18,695 bases of DNA. Origin: Candidatus Woesearchaeota archaeon. Its GTDB lineage: Archaea > Nanobdellota > Nanobdellia > SCGC-AAA011-G17 > GW2011-AR17. The stretch covers positions 1 through 18,695 of the forward strand of contig JAGWAA010000004.1 of the NCBI GenBank assembly GCA_018302165.1, read 5' to 3'. Made by a program: the position numbers and the translations under genes. Numbering within the stretch: position 1 is the first letter of the stretch; the number at the start of each line of letters is the position of its first letter. The notes below the pieces were generated by a model. The model had not been told where the DNA came from. It saw only the letters and a program-made list of their open reading frames with translations, and ran no database searches. This document shows, piece after piece, positions 7,443-14,053 of this stretch.

Positions 7443-7835
7443 CTACTTTTTCTCCTTTGAATGCATATTTTCTATTTTTGATTTCCTTTTTTTGTCACCT
7501 AATTCTAATTCTGTAATCATTAAGTTGCTTGCCTTTAGAGGTATCAACACTTTATTTCCATCTTTTCTTACTGTGTCAATTCCTTCAATGTAAACTTTTT
7601 GTGTAACTATTCTTATCCTTGAAATCTTTCCAGTTTTACCTTTATGATTTCCTTTCATAATTTTGACTTTGTCACCTTTTCTTAATTCAACACTTCTAGT
7701 TTTGTATTTCTCTCTCAATTCCTTGCTCAAGTGTGTACCCAATAATTTTTGTTTCAAATGCAAAGGAGCATTTACTTTATACTTTCTTTGCTTACTCGGA
7801 TTTTTACTTGCTTTCCAACTAATTGACCATTTCAT
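7443..7835 (-). CDS. rpl24: 50S ribosomal protein uL24
   Basis: uL24 (130 residues) is an early-assembly protein near the polypeptide exit. It shows the archaeal/eukaryotic form: WKASKNPSKQRKYKVNAPLHLKQK at the start, LSKELREKYKTRSVELRKGDKV, then the KOW motif VKIMKGNHKGKTGKISRI at about 58-75, and YIEGIDTVRKDGNKVLIPLKASNLMI. A short basic tail follows. It starts 1 nt after the uL14 stop, with GTGGTG in the final uL14 codons as a probable ribosome-binding site. Confidence 0.97.
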   Translation of the reverse strand: MKWSISWKASKNPSKQRKYKVNAPLHLKQKLLGTHLSKELREKYKTRSVELRKGDKVKIMKGNHKGKTGKISRIRIVTQKVYIEGIDTVRKDGNKVLIPLKASNLMITELELGDKKRKSKIENMHSKEKK

Positions 7836-7836
7836 T

Positions 7837-8238
7837 TTACACCACTATGCTGGATACTTTTGAAATACCCGGCCATCTTTCTGCAGCTTCTTTTGCTACT
7901 GCGCCTTTAAAGATAGTTCCTTTCGGAGTACCTTTATCATCTTTCAATATAATCACTGCATTGTCTTCGAATTTGATTCTTGTTCCGTCAGGTCTTCTAT
8001 ATTCCTTTTTTTGTCTGACGACAACAGCTAATACTACTTGCTTCCTAATTTCAGGTCTTCCTTTGATGACTGATGCTTTAATCAAATCTCCAACACCTGC
8101 AGAGGCAATTCTTCTTCTAACTGTTTTATGACCTTTAACACTAATTAGTTTTACAATTTTTGCTCCAGAGTTATCACAAGTAGGAATCTCCGCACCGACT
8201 GGAAGTCCTCTTACTTTATGCCCTGTTATTGCTTTCAT
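7837..8238 (-). CDS. rpl14: 50S ribosomal protein uL14
   Basis: uL14 (133 residues) lies at the subunit interface. It shows LPVGAEIPTCDNSGAKIVKLISVKG, the VGDLIKASVIKGRPEIRKQVVLAVVVRQKKEYRR block, and the conserved GTRIKFEDNAVIILKDD followed by GTIFKGAVAKEAAERWPGIS. Length is normal for archaea. Its ATG overlaps the uS17 TGA by 4 nt, and GGAG within the last uS17 codons serves as ribosome-binding site. Confidence 0.98.
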   Translation of the reverse strand: MKAITGHKVRGLPVGAEIPTCDNSGAKIVKLISVKGHKTVRRRIASAGVGDLIKASVIKGRPEIRKQVVLAVVVRQKKEYRRPDGTRIKFEDNAVIILKDDKGTPKGTIFKGAVAKEAAERWPGISKVSSIVV

Positions 8239-8567
8239 TGTTCAACTCCAACAACCACAAAAGTTTTTGTTTTACTTATTGGTCTTGTTTCAATAATTTT
8301 TACTGTATCTCCTTCTTTTGCGTCGATACATTCTGGATTATGAGCTTTTACTCTAGATCTTTTTTTAGAGTATCTTTCATATTTTTCAATATAATTTATC
8401 CTAGGCCATTCTACATTAATTGTTTTGTGTGGGTTTCTCTTGATTACTTTACCAATGAAAACTTTTCCGTGGAGTTTTAATTCTCCATGAAATGGACAAT
8501 GCACATCATTGCATGTTTTCTTTGGCATTTCAACACCCATGCCCGGATTTTTTGCTTTTACTTTCAT
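8235..8567 (-). CDS. rps17: 30S ribosomal protein uS17
   Basis: uS17 (110 residues) is a primary 16S rRNA-binding protein. The archaeal/eukaryotic N-terminal CNDVHCPFHGELKLHGK element is present, followed by the OB fold with GKVIKRNPHKTINVEWPRINYIEKYERYSKKRSRVKAHNPECID and the end EGDTVKIIETRPISKTKTFVVV. Length is typical. It overlaps the Rpp29 stop by 4 nt, with GAGG in the final Rpp29 codons. Confidence 0.97.
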   Translation of the reverse strand: MKVKAKNPGMGVEMPKKTCNDVHCPFHGELKLHGKVFIGKVIKRNPHKTINVEWPRINYIEKYERYSKKRSRVKAHNPECIDAKEGDTVKIIETRPISKTKTFVVVGVEQ

Positions 8568-8824
8568 TTTTTGATCCTATCCTCTGGCCTTCCGACCAAA
8601 TATTTTCCCTCGATGATTATATTTTTCTCATCAATATTGATTTTGAAATTCGCATCAGCTTTTAAGATTTTTCTTTCGCCTTTGTTCGTTTCTACCACAA
8701 GACAATTTTTTGTTTCATCAACAATATTGCCTTCGATACCAATAAGGTCTTTATTTCTTGCATCAATCACCACCACATGCAACCCAATCAATTCGTGTTG
8801 CAAAATGTTTTGCGATGATCTCAT
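8564..8824 (-). CDS. rnp1: RNase P protein component 1 (Rpp29 / Pop4)
   Basis: This 86-residue protein matches archaeal RNase P protein component 1 (Rpp29), an Sm-like barrel subunit that works with Rpp21 in tRNA 5'-end processing. Recognisable parts are the N-terminal helix with LQHELIGLHVVVIDARNKDLIGIEG, the strand NIVDETKNCLVVETNKGERKIL, and the end FKINIDEKNIIIEGKYLVGRPEDRIKK. It is on the short side for the family but appears complete. It overlaps aIF1 upstream and uS17 downstream by 4 nt each (ATGA). Its place between uL29/aIF1 and uS17 is the standard archaeal position. Confidence 0.92.
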   Translation of the reverse strand: MRSSQNILQHELIGLHVVVIDARNKDLIGIEGNIVDETKNCLVVETNKGERKILKADANFKINIDEKNIIIEGKYLVGRPEDRIKK

Positions 8825-9141
8825 CTTCTTTCATCAACAATGCTTATTGAATTTGCTGAAAATCCTTCTTCAATCACATATTTTTTTGCTTTTTCTATGT
8901 GTTCTCCTTGGAGTTCAATGTTATTTCCTTTCACTGTTCCTCCACAGGCAAGTTTTGATTTCAGCTTTTTCGCAAGCTCTTTGATGTTTATTGTTTTATC
9001 GTCAATTCCCTCGATGATTGTGTTAAGTTTCCCAAACCTTCGCTTGACCAATCGTATTACTACTTTCTGGTCTTCTTTAGCAATAGTCTCGCAAACACAA
9101 AGTTCTTGAGGTAAACCGCACTTAGAGCAAATCACACTCAT
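8821..9141 (-). CDS. Translation initiation factor aIF1 (SUI1 family)
   Basis: This 106-residue protein is archaeal initiation factor 1, a SUI1/eIF1 homologue that acts on the 30S subunit in start-codon selection. The N-terminus carries a probable zinc ribbon (C5, C8, C15, C17; CSKCGLPQELCVCE), typical of archaeal aIF1. The SUI1 domain follows: KVVIRLVKRRFGKLNTIIEGI, LAKKLKSKLACGGTVKGNNIELQG and a C-terminal helix-strand. It overlaps uL29 by 4 nt, with a strong GGAGGGG site upstream in uL29. A factor gene next to uL29 is a common archaeal arrangement. Confidence 0.95.
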   Translation of the reverse strand: MSVICSKCGLPQELCVCETIAKEDQKVVIRLVKRRFGKLNTIIEGIDDKTINIKELAKKLKSKLACGGTVKGNNIELQGEHIEKAKKYVIEEGFSANSISIVDERR

Positions 9142-9350
9142 AGATTACTCTTCTTCCCCTCCTTCTCTTTTATAATTGTATATATTCTCGCAACAGTTTT
9201 TTTAATATTTTTTACATTCCCTGGATTTTCAGGAACTGTACCTGCTGCAACTTGAGCATTGATTTTAATTAAATCTTTTTTTAATTCTACTAATTTATTC
9301 TGTAATTCTGAATTATTCATTTTCCTTAATTCTTCATTCTTTACTTTCAT
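9138..9350 (-). CDS. rpl29: 50S ribosomal protein uL29
   Basis: uL29 (70 residues) is a two-helix protein near the exit tunnel. It shows the conserved KNEELRKMNNSELQNKLVEL helix and the second helix NPGNVKNIKKTVARIYTIIKEK. The ATG at 9350 gives a 17-nt overlap with the end of uS3. I keep it because the first ten residues match the usual uL29 opening (MKxKELRxMS-like). The in-frame ATG at 9320, clear of uS3, would remove conserved residues. Confidence 0.95.
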   Translation of the reverse strand: MKVKNEELRKMNNSELQNKLVELKKDLIKINAQVAAGTVPENPGNVKNIKKTVARIYTIIKEKEGKKSNL

Positions 9351-10089
9351 TTTCTTTCTTTTCTTCCTTTACTTTTTTAGTTGTTGTTTTTTTCTTAGCA
9401 GTTTTTTTCTTAGCAACTTTTTTCTCTTCCTTAATTTCTTCTTTTACAACAGCAGCTTTAACTTCTTCAACAACAAAAGTTTCTTTGCTTAAATCTTTGA
9501 TTTTAATTTTATCTGGTAATATTGTTCCTGGAGGTAAGATTCTAACTTTGATTCCAACAGTTCCTGAATTCAAGTTTGCTTTTGCTTCTCCATAAGCTAC
9601 TTTTGACATTGAAATGTCCCCTGATTTTTTTAAGTATCCTGCATAGAATCTCCAACTTTTTGCTCTTGCACCAGGTAATCCTCTACCACTAATTACTATC
9701 TCTGAACCCATAGCACCTGCATCAATAATTTTTTGTAAAGTTTTATATCCAACAGATTTGAATCTTTTTGGTCCAAACCTTTCTAACACATTTACTATCT
9801 GTTCAGCCATATTTTGTGCATCTAAATTAGGACTTAAAATTTCTGCAACTTCAATTTGTGGATTTTCCATTTTGAATCTCATTTTCAAAACTCTTGTTAA
9901 ATCTTTAATATTTTCTCCACCTTTACCCACGATTAATCCAGGCCTTGCAGTATAAATTATGATTCTTTCACCTAAAGGAGTTCTTCTAATTTCAAAAGAG
10001 CTGAATTTTCCAGGGCCTAATTCTTTTAACAAATATTGGTTCACAAGGAATTCTTTCATTTTCTCTGCTACGAATTTTCTTTCAATCAT
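9334..10089 (-). CDS. rps3: 30S ribosomal protein uS3 with charged tail
   Basis: uS3 (251 residues) lies at the mRNA entry channel. The N-terminal KH domain is complete, with the GxxG loop in IYTARPGLIVGKGGENI (about 47-63), followed by MAEQIVNVLERFGPKRFKSVG and the C-terminal domain containing GAMGSEIVISGRGLPGARAKSWRFYAGYLKKSGD and VGIKVRILPPGTILPDKI. From about residue 213 to the end it is a Lys/Glu/Thr-rich low-complexity tail. The start overlaps the uL22 stop by 4 nt, with AAGGAG just upstream. Confidence 0.97.
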   Translation of the reverse strand: MIERKFVAEKMKEFLVNQYLLKELGPGKFSSFEIRRTPLGERIIIYTARPGLIVGKGGENIKDLTRVLKMRFKMENPQIEVAEILSPNLDAQNMAEQIVNVLERFGPKRFKSVGYKTLQKIIDAGAMGSEIVISGRGLPGARAKSWRFYAGYLKKSGDISMSKVAYGEAKANLNSGTVGIKVRILPPGTILPDKIKIKDLSKETFVVEEVKAAVVKEEIKEEKKVAKKKTAKKKTTTKKVKEEKKENESKE

Positions 10090-10553
10090 TTCTTACTCTT
10101 CTCCTTTTTTTCTTCTTTTGATTTTTCTTCTTTCTTCTTTTCTTTTTCTACTAATATTACTTGAACATGAGTTCTTTTTGTATGTCTTGCTCTTTTTCTT
10201 CCAGCTCTAACTTGTGTGGTTCCTTTGTTAGCAATAACATTTTGAACATATAATAACTCTTTATCTAATCCTTTATTCTCTGCATTTGCTTCTGCGGATT
10301 CTAATAAAACTAAAATTTCTTTTGTAGCTTTAATCGGATATCTTCCTGGACCACTTGCTCCTCTTTTGTGTCCCAAATCAAAGATATATCTTTTGAATGG
10401 TACTGCAACTTTTTGTTCTAATACTCCATTAAGTTCTTTTTTTGCTTTAACTAAACTTTTTCCTCTAACAAATCTAGCTATCTCTGTAGCAAACTTTGTT
10501 GAAATTCCTAAGTTTGTTCCTCTTGCAGTTGCAATATGTTCATTCTCTGTCAT
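10086..10553 (-). CDS. rpl22: 50S ribosomal protein uL22
   Basis: uL22 (155 residues) lines the exit tunnel. It shows the archaeal form: an N-terminal segment with IATARGTNLGISTKFATEIARFVRGKSLVKAKKEL, the block FKRYIFDLGHKRGASGPGRYPIKATKEIL, and the long-loop hairpin RAGRKRARHTKRTHVQVILVEK. The last 20 or so residues are a Lys/Glu tail. It begins 2 nt after the uS19 stop, with GGTGA in the last uS19 codons as ribosome-binding site. Confidence 0.97.
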   Translation of the reverse strand: MTENEHIATARGTNLGISTKFATEIARFVRGKSLVKAKKELNGVLEQKVAVPFKRYIFDLGHKRGASGPGRYPIKATKEILVLLESAEANAENKGLDKELLYVQNVIANKGTTQVRAGRKRARHTKRTHVQVILVEKEKKKEEKSKEEKKEKSKK

Positions 10554-10555
10554 TT

Positions 10556-10954
10556 TTATTTCACCGATGATGCGGAACTAGATTTAGTTGCTCCAATTCC
10601 AGGCGCTGAGTGTGCTACTTTTGATCTTGTCATTGTCAATTCCCCTAAATAAAATCCTATTGTTTCTGGTTGTAAATCAACAGGCACAAATGTTTTTCCA
10701 TTATGTACATGAACTAAAATTCCAAGCATTTCTGGAATAACAATCATATCTCTACAATGAGTTTTGATATTTTTTTTATATTTTCCTTCTTTTGCTTTTT
10801 TAATTTTTAACAATAATATTTTTTGATCTTCAGAGAACCCTCTTAACAAACTTCTTCTTTGTCTAGCTGGTAATAATTCAACAAATTCTTTAGTATCCAT
10901 ATTCTTTATTTGTTCTAAACTTTTTCCTCTGTAGCTGAATTCTTTTCTTGCCAT
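10556..10954 (-). CDS. rps19: 30S ribosomal protein uS19
   Basis: uS19 (132 residues) is a 30S head protein near the A-site finger. It shows EFSYRGKSLEQIKNMDTKEFVELLPARQRRSL (archaeal/eukaryotic start), then KTHCRDMIVIPEMLGILVHVHNGKTFVPVDLQPETIGFYLGELTMTR, ending in VAHSAPGIGATKSS. Length is normal for archaea. It starts 2 nt after the uL2 stop. An AGGAGA ribosome-binding site lies in the codons for the last arginines of uL2. Confidence 0.98.
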   Translation of the reverse strand: MARKEFSYRGKSLEQIKNMDTKEFVELLPARQRRSLLRGFSEDQKILLLKIKKAKEGKYKKNIKTHCRDMIVIPEMLGILVHVHNGKTFVPVDLQPETIGFYLGELTMTRSKVAHSAPGIGATKSSSASSVK

Positions 10955-10956
10955 AC

Positions 10957-11685
10957 TTATCTCCTTTTCCTACCAGTTCTCTTAGCTCTTATTAAACCAA
11001 CGTTTCTTCCAGCAGGCGCCCATCTTGGAGCGTTCTTTGGCTTACCAACATGTCTACCTCTACCAGATCCGAATGGATGATCAACAGCGTTCATAGCAAC
11101 TCCAGAAACTTGTGGATATAATTTGTTTCTTGCTCTCATTGCATGCATTCTTGTTCCTGCTTTAACGAAAGGTTTTTCTAATCTTCCATCACCTGCAATA
11201 GTTCCAATAGTTGCTCTACATTCTCCACACAAATTTTTTTGTTTTTTGGATGGTAACATAACTGAAACTCCCTCTCCAATTTTTCCAACAACTTTTGCAA
11301 ATGTTCCGGAAGTTCTAACTAATTTTCCCCCATCTCCAGGTTTGCATTCAAGATTATAAATATAAGTTCCATCAGGAATATTTTTTAAAGGTAAAACATT
11401 TCCAGTTTGAACAGGCGCTGTTGCTCCTGATGCAACAATATCTCCCACTTTGATGTTTAGTGGCGCAGAAATTAATACTTCTTCTTTAGTATCATATTTG
11501 ATTATTAATAATGGAGCAAAATGTCCAGGACAGTCTACTAAATCAACAACTTTTCCGAATACAACTCCATTTCTTTCTGATTCATCATAAGTTCTATAAC
11601 AAATTTTTCCTACATATTTATGACTAGGAGCTCTGTAAGTGGTTGAACCTTTTCCTCTTGCTTGTGTTATTAAATTCTTACCCAT
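10957..11685 (-). CDS. rpl2: 50S ribosomal protein uL2
   Basis: uL2 (242 residues) supports the peptidyl-transferase region of the large subunit. It shows GKNLITQARGKGSTTYRAPSHKYVGKI at the start, the OB/SH3-like core with DCPGHFAPLLIIKYDTKEEVLISAPLNIKVGD, GTYIYNLECKPGDGGKLVRTSGTFA, and the highly conserved C-terminal VSGVAMNAVDHPFGSGRGRHVGKP, which contains the functionally important histidine region. Length is normal for archaea. It begins 1 nt after the uL23 stop, with only a weak GGGG upstream. Confidence 0.98.
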   Translation of the reverse strand: MGKNLITQARGKGSTTYRAPSHKYVGKICYRTYDESERNGVVFGKVVDLVDCPGHFAPLLIIKYDTKEEVLISAPLNIKVGDIVASGATAPVQTGNVLPLKNIPDGTYIYNLECKPGDGGKLVRTSGTFAKVVGKIGEGVSVMLPSKKQKNLCGECRATIGTIAGDGRLEKPFVKAGTRMHAMRARNKLYPQVSGVAMNAVDHPFGSGRGRHVGKPKNAPRWAPAGRNVGLIRAKRTGRKRR

Positions 11686-11686
11686 T

Positions 11687-11947
11687 TTACATTAACCCCA
11701 ACTGTGTTGCTACATCAATTGCTGGTGTAGTTGCAGCTAATTTGATATATGCTTTTTTCTTTCCATTTGGTAATATGCTAGTTGTAACTTTTAGTACTTT
11801 GACTTTGAAAAATTCTTCAGCAGCTTTTTTAATCTCTGGTTTAGTGGATCTTCTATCGACAATAAATACTAATTTATTATCTTGTTGCATTAATTTTACA
11901 TTTTTTTCCGTGGTTAGCGGATATTTTAATACTGATAGATTTTCCAT
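11687..11947 (-). CDS. rpl23: 50S ribosomal protein uL23
   Basis: uL23 (86 residues) sits at the exit-tunnel rim and docks SRP and the translocon. It shows LKYPLTTEKNVKLMQQDNKLVFIVDRRSTKPEIKKAAEEFFKVKVLKV and the final KKAYIKLAATTPAIDVATQLGL. Length is typical of archaea. It starts 2 nt after the uL4 stop, with an AAGGAG ribosome-binding site (11959-11964) in the end of uL4. Confidence 0.97.
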   Translation of the reverse strand: MENLSVLKYPLTTEKNVKLMQQDNKLVFIVDRRSTKPEIKKAAEEFFKVKVLKVTTSILPNGKKKAYIKLAATTPAIDVATQLGLM

Positions 11948-11949
11948 TT

Positions 11950-12765
11950 TTATTTAGTCTCCTTTTTTTCATAAAAGAGTTTTTCTTTTTCCATAATCTC
12001 TAAAGCTTTATCAGTCCAGATAGTTAATCTTCCTGCATCAGTTCCTGGTGCTAATAATTCTGCATTTAATTGTTTAACAATACAAACATCAACACCTTGA
12101 ATATTTTTTGCAGCATCGAGTAATGAACATTTCTTTGATACAACAATTAATGGCCCTTTTTTCTTTCTATATGGTCTTCCTCTATTTTTTCCTTTTCCAG
12201 CTCTAATCTTTTTCTGTGCAATTCTTTCTAATTCTTTATCCATTCCAATTGTTTTCAATAAATCATAAACTTCTTTTGCTTTTTTCAAGTCTTCAATTTT
12301 ATTTTCAATAATCATTGATTCTGCTAAGTGTCCTCTTTTTTTAACTAAAATTTTATTCATTGTTGCTGCAATAGCACTTCTCAAAGCTTTTCTTCTTTCT
12401 TTGATATTTATTTTGATTGCAAAGATTTTTTCTGCACGAGGAGGATGTGCAGTTCTTCCACCAACAGTGTTCGGTGCGAATGCTCCGACGAAATACATAT
12501 TTAATCCTCTTCTAGATAATACTTTTCTAGGTGTCCTTGATTGTCCTTTTCCGTATGTAGTCTTGTAAGCTTTTCTTCTTTTTGATACCCAAAATGTTTG
12601 TTTCAAACCTGCTGTTGGTTTTACTCCATAAGGTTGAACATTATGTGATTGTTGTACTAATACTGCTTTTTTGATAATATCTGGTCTAAACTCTTCTGCA
12701 AACTGTACTGGCAAATTCATTTCTTTACCTTTTTTCCCATCCATTCCAATGATTGCTGCTTTCAT
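11950..12765 (-). CDS. rpl4: 50S ribosomal protein uL4
   Basis: uL4 (271 residues) reaches the exit-tunnel constriction. It shows the archaeal/eukaryotic form: NLPVQFAEEFRPDIIKKAVLV, the extended loop with GRGxxR-type basic motifs (KAYKTTYGKGQSRTPRKVLSRRG), GGRTAHPPRAEKIFAIKIN, the ALRSAIAATMNKILVKKRGH helix, and the C-terminal core GPLIVVSKKCSLLDAAKNIQGVDVCIVKQLNAELLAPGTDAGRLTIWT. It overlaps the uL3 stop by 4 nt, with GGAG just upstream. In some bacteria L4 represses its own operon; nothing here shows that for this one. Confidence 0.97.
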   Translation of the reverse strand: MKAAIIGMDGKKGKEMNLPVQFAEEFRPDIIKKAVLVQQSHNVQPYGVKPTAGLKQTFWVSKRRKAYKTTYGKGQSRTPRKVLSRRGLNMYFVGAFAPNTVGGRTAHPPRAEKIFAIKINIKERRKALRSAIAATMNKILVKKRGHLAESMIIENKIEDLKKAKEVYDLLKTIGMDKELERIAQKKIRAGKGKNRGRPYRKKKGPLIVVSKKCSLLDAAKNIQGVDVCIVKQLNAELLAPGTDAGRLTIWTDKALEIMEKEKLFYEKKETK

Positions 12766-13727
12766 CTTTGCTTAGACTCCAAACTTGTGTATGAAATATT
12801 ACTTGGATAAGTTTTCTTAGTTGCCCTTGAAGCTTCTGTAATTGCTATTGGTCTTTTTGTTGCTCCAGGAATTGATCCTTTAACCAAAATATAATCGCTT
12901 CTTACTTCTCCGTAACTGATGAAACCACCTTTAGGGTTAATTTCTTTAGGATTATTTCCAATTTTAATACTCATTTTATTATATTCTGTTCTCAAATGAT
13001 AACCCCATTTTCCTGCTTGAGCTACTGTATATAAAACTCTGTTTGGATGCCATGGTCCTAAGGTACCAATTCCTCTAACTCCTTTCTCAGATTTATGTTG
13101 TAATCTTTTTGGATGTACTCTTTTTGTTACTCCACAAAATCCTTTTCCTTTTGTAACAGCATGTACATCAATAAATTGATTATTTTTGAAAACTTCAGAA
13201 ATTTTAACTTCTTTATCTAATAATGAATTAGCATATGTATTTGCATCATTCAAGCTTCCACCAATACAAATTTCTAACATATCTGGTTTTTTCTTTCCAA
13301 TAGTTGTCAATTTTGGTTGGGTATAAACAAGAACTCTTACTTCATCATATACTTCAGGTGCTTTTCCTGCTTTTTTAGGAACATTAGTTTTTCTCTCTAA
13401 TTCCTTATCTAATTTTTTTGAGAATACTTCCCCGGATAATTTTAATGCTTGATCTTCATCAATGGTATAATATCTTACAGAATAAACTTTTAATGGTGGA
13501 CATTCAACAACTGTAACAGGTGTAAAAATATCCATAGTTTTTCTATGAGAATTAGGATTAGTTTCTTTGATTAATACATGTGTCATTCCAACTTTGTATC
13601 CGATAAAACCAAGTAATTTCTTTTCATTGCCTTTAGTCCAGGATCTAATTCTTGGAGCATGCTTTTTACTTCGATTATGCGGCCAAAATTGCAAACTTCC
13701 TCGTCTTGGATGATGTTTATGTCCCAT
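12762..13727 (-). CDS. rpl3: 50S ribosomal protein uL3
   Basis: uL3 (321 residues) is the first protein gene of the superoperon. It shows the archaeal/eukaryotic N-terminus GHKHHPRRGSLQFWPHNRSKK, LLGFIGYKVGMTHVL, the central beta-barrel, the KGKGFCGVTKRVHPKRLQHKSEKGVRGIGTLGPWHPNRV block with the long finger, and MSIKIGNNPKEINPKGGFISYG. The start is secure because the protein begins with the family-conserved residues. Unlike most genes behind it, it has no ribosome-binding site: the 24 nt upstream are A-rich (about -24 to -1) with no GGAG or GGTG. About 180 nt of leader lies between the predicted promoter and this ATG. Confidence 0.98.
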   Translation of the reverse strand: MGHKHHPRRGSLQFWPHNRSKKHAPRIRSWTKGNEKKLLGFIGYKVGMTHVLIKETNPNSHRKTMDIFTPVTVVECPPLKVYSVRYYTIDEDQALKLSGEVFSKKLDKELERKTNVPKKAGKAPEVYDEVRVLVYTQPKLTTIGKKKPDMLEICIGGSLNDANTYANSLLDKEVKISEVFKNNQFIDVHAVTKGKGFCGVTKRVHPKRLQHKSEKGVRGIGTLGPWHPNRVLYTVAQAGKWGYHLRTEYNKMSIKIGNNPKEINPKGGFISYGEVRSDYILVKGSIPGATKRPIAITEASRATKKTYPSNISYTSLESKQR

Positions 13728-13757
13728 AGTACTTTCTTAGTCTACTTTCTTTTTTAT

Positions 13758-13862
13758 CATGCCCTCTTCGGACAACAGGTTTATAGACGTCGAACCTGCA
13801 CTCGCCTTTTTGAGAATCAAAACCTAAGTCTTGTGTTCGACACTTTGTGTGAACTCTCAATC
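13758..13862 (-). ncRNA. Candidate structured leader or small RNA upstream of uL3
   Basis: The block 13761-13860 is 45% GC by my count, against 26% for the next 100 bases, and folds into consecutive hairpins in the direction of uL3 transcription. H1: bases 13852-13860 pair with 13810-13818 (TTGAGAGTT with GATTCTCAA, 9 pairs including two G.U), enclosing a small GTGT/ACAC hairpin. H2: CAGGTT pairs with AACCTG (13793-13798 with 13776-13781), 11-nt loop. H3: TGTCC pairs with GGGCA (13770-13774 with 13760-13764), loop GAAGA. The block could be the 5' leader of the uL3 operon or a separate small RNA. It is not a tRNA that I can fold, and I do not recognise C/D or H/ACA boxes. Existence of structure is moderately supported; function unknown. 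Confidence 0.4.
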
Positions 13863-13878
13863 TAATGTGAGTAATTTA

Positions 13879-13902
13879 TTAAATGCTAACTTCTGTCTGC
13901 AT
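13879..13902 (-). CDS. Possible 7-codon leader ORF of the uL3 operon
   Basis: An ATG at 13902 opens a frame encoding MQTEVSI, ending in two adjacent TAA stops (the second at 13876-13878). The ATG is about 5 nt downstream of the transcription start predicted from the TATA box at 13930-13937. That matches the 8-10 nt leaders predicted for the histone and glycosyltransferase genes here, so this would be the natural first start codon on the uL3 transcript. The ATG also lies in a potential AAATGC/GCATTT hairpin. The peptide is too short to judge by sequence alone and may be chance. Confidence 0.25.
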   Translation of the reverse strand: MQTEVSI

Positions 13903-13929
13903 TTGATTCTTGAGGAAAAAATTTAATGG

Positions 13930-13946
13930 TTTATATACCTTTCGTG
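13930..13946 (-). promoter_or_regulatory. TATA/BRE promoter of the ribosomal superoperon
   Basis: On the minus strand TATATAAA (13937 to 13930) is preceded by the purine-rich CGAAAGG, a good BRE-TATA pair. Using the archaeal spacing of about 26 nt from the box centre, transcription would start near 13907, leaving a leader of about 180 nt before uL3. It is the best promoter-like element upstream of the 26-gene minus-strand run. Confidence 0.65.
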
Positions 13947-14000
13947 TTTTTGCATTTTAACTATATTTTTTTTGATTTCAATCTCGTTAAAATTTCTCCC

Positions 14001-14021
14001 TAAAAAGCAAATATTTATATA
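14001..14021 (+). promoter_or_regulatory. TATA/BRE promoter of the histone gene
   Basis: TTTATATA at 14014-14021 follows the A-rich AAAAAGCAAATA, a consensus BRE-TATA arrangement. The predicted start is near 14044, giving a leader of about 10 nt before the ATG at 14054, with no Shine-Dalgarno site. It diverges from the ribosomal operon promoter, about 80 bp away. Confidence 0.7.
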
Positions 14022-14053
14022 ATTCTCGTCCTTTTTTATTTATAGAAGTCAAA

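Noticed and set aside
8487..8984. 165-codon open frame on the plus strand, antisense to uS17, Rpp29 and aIF1
   Set aside because: It covers three well-identified genes in opposite sense, its translation is Phe/Ser/Leu-rich with Cys/His scatter typical of antisense of Lys/Glu-rich genes, and no promoter or ribosome-binding site precedes it.
13775..13860. A tRNA gene in the GC-rich leader, suggested by GGTTCGA and GTGTTCGACAC
   Set aside because: In neither orientation do the bases around these motifs form a 5-bp T stem with a 7-nt loop, and no acceptor or anticodon arm can be paired with them.
13741..13860. Box C/D or H/ACA guide RNA in the same block
   Set aside because: No RUGAUGA/CUGA pair in correct order and no ACA tail at the right distance from a kink-turn hairpin were found.
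13659..13865. 68-codon open frame on the plus strand across the uL3 start and its leader
   Set aside because: It is antisense to the conserved uL3 N-terminus and to the hairpin block; composition is unlike any gene here and there is no promoter in front of it.
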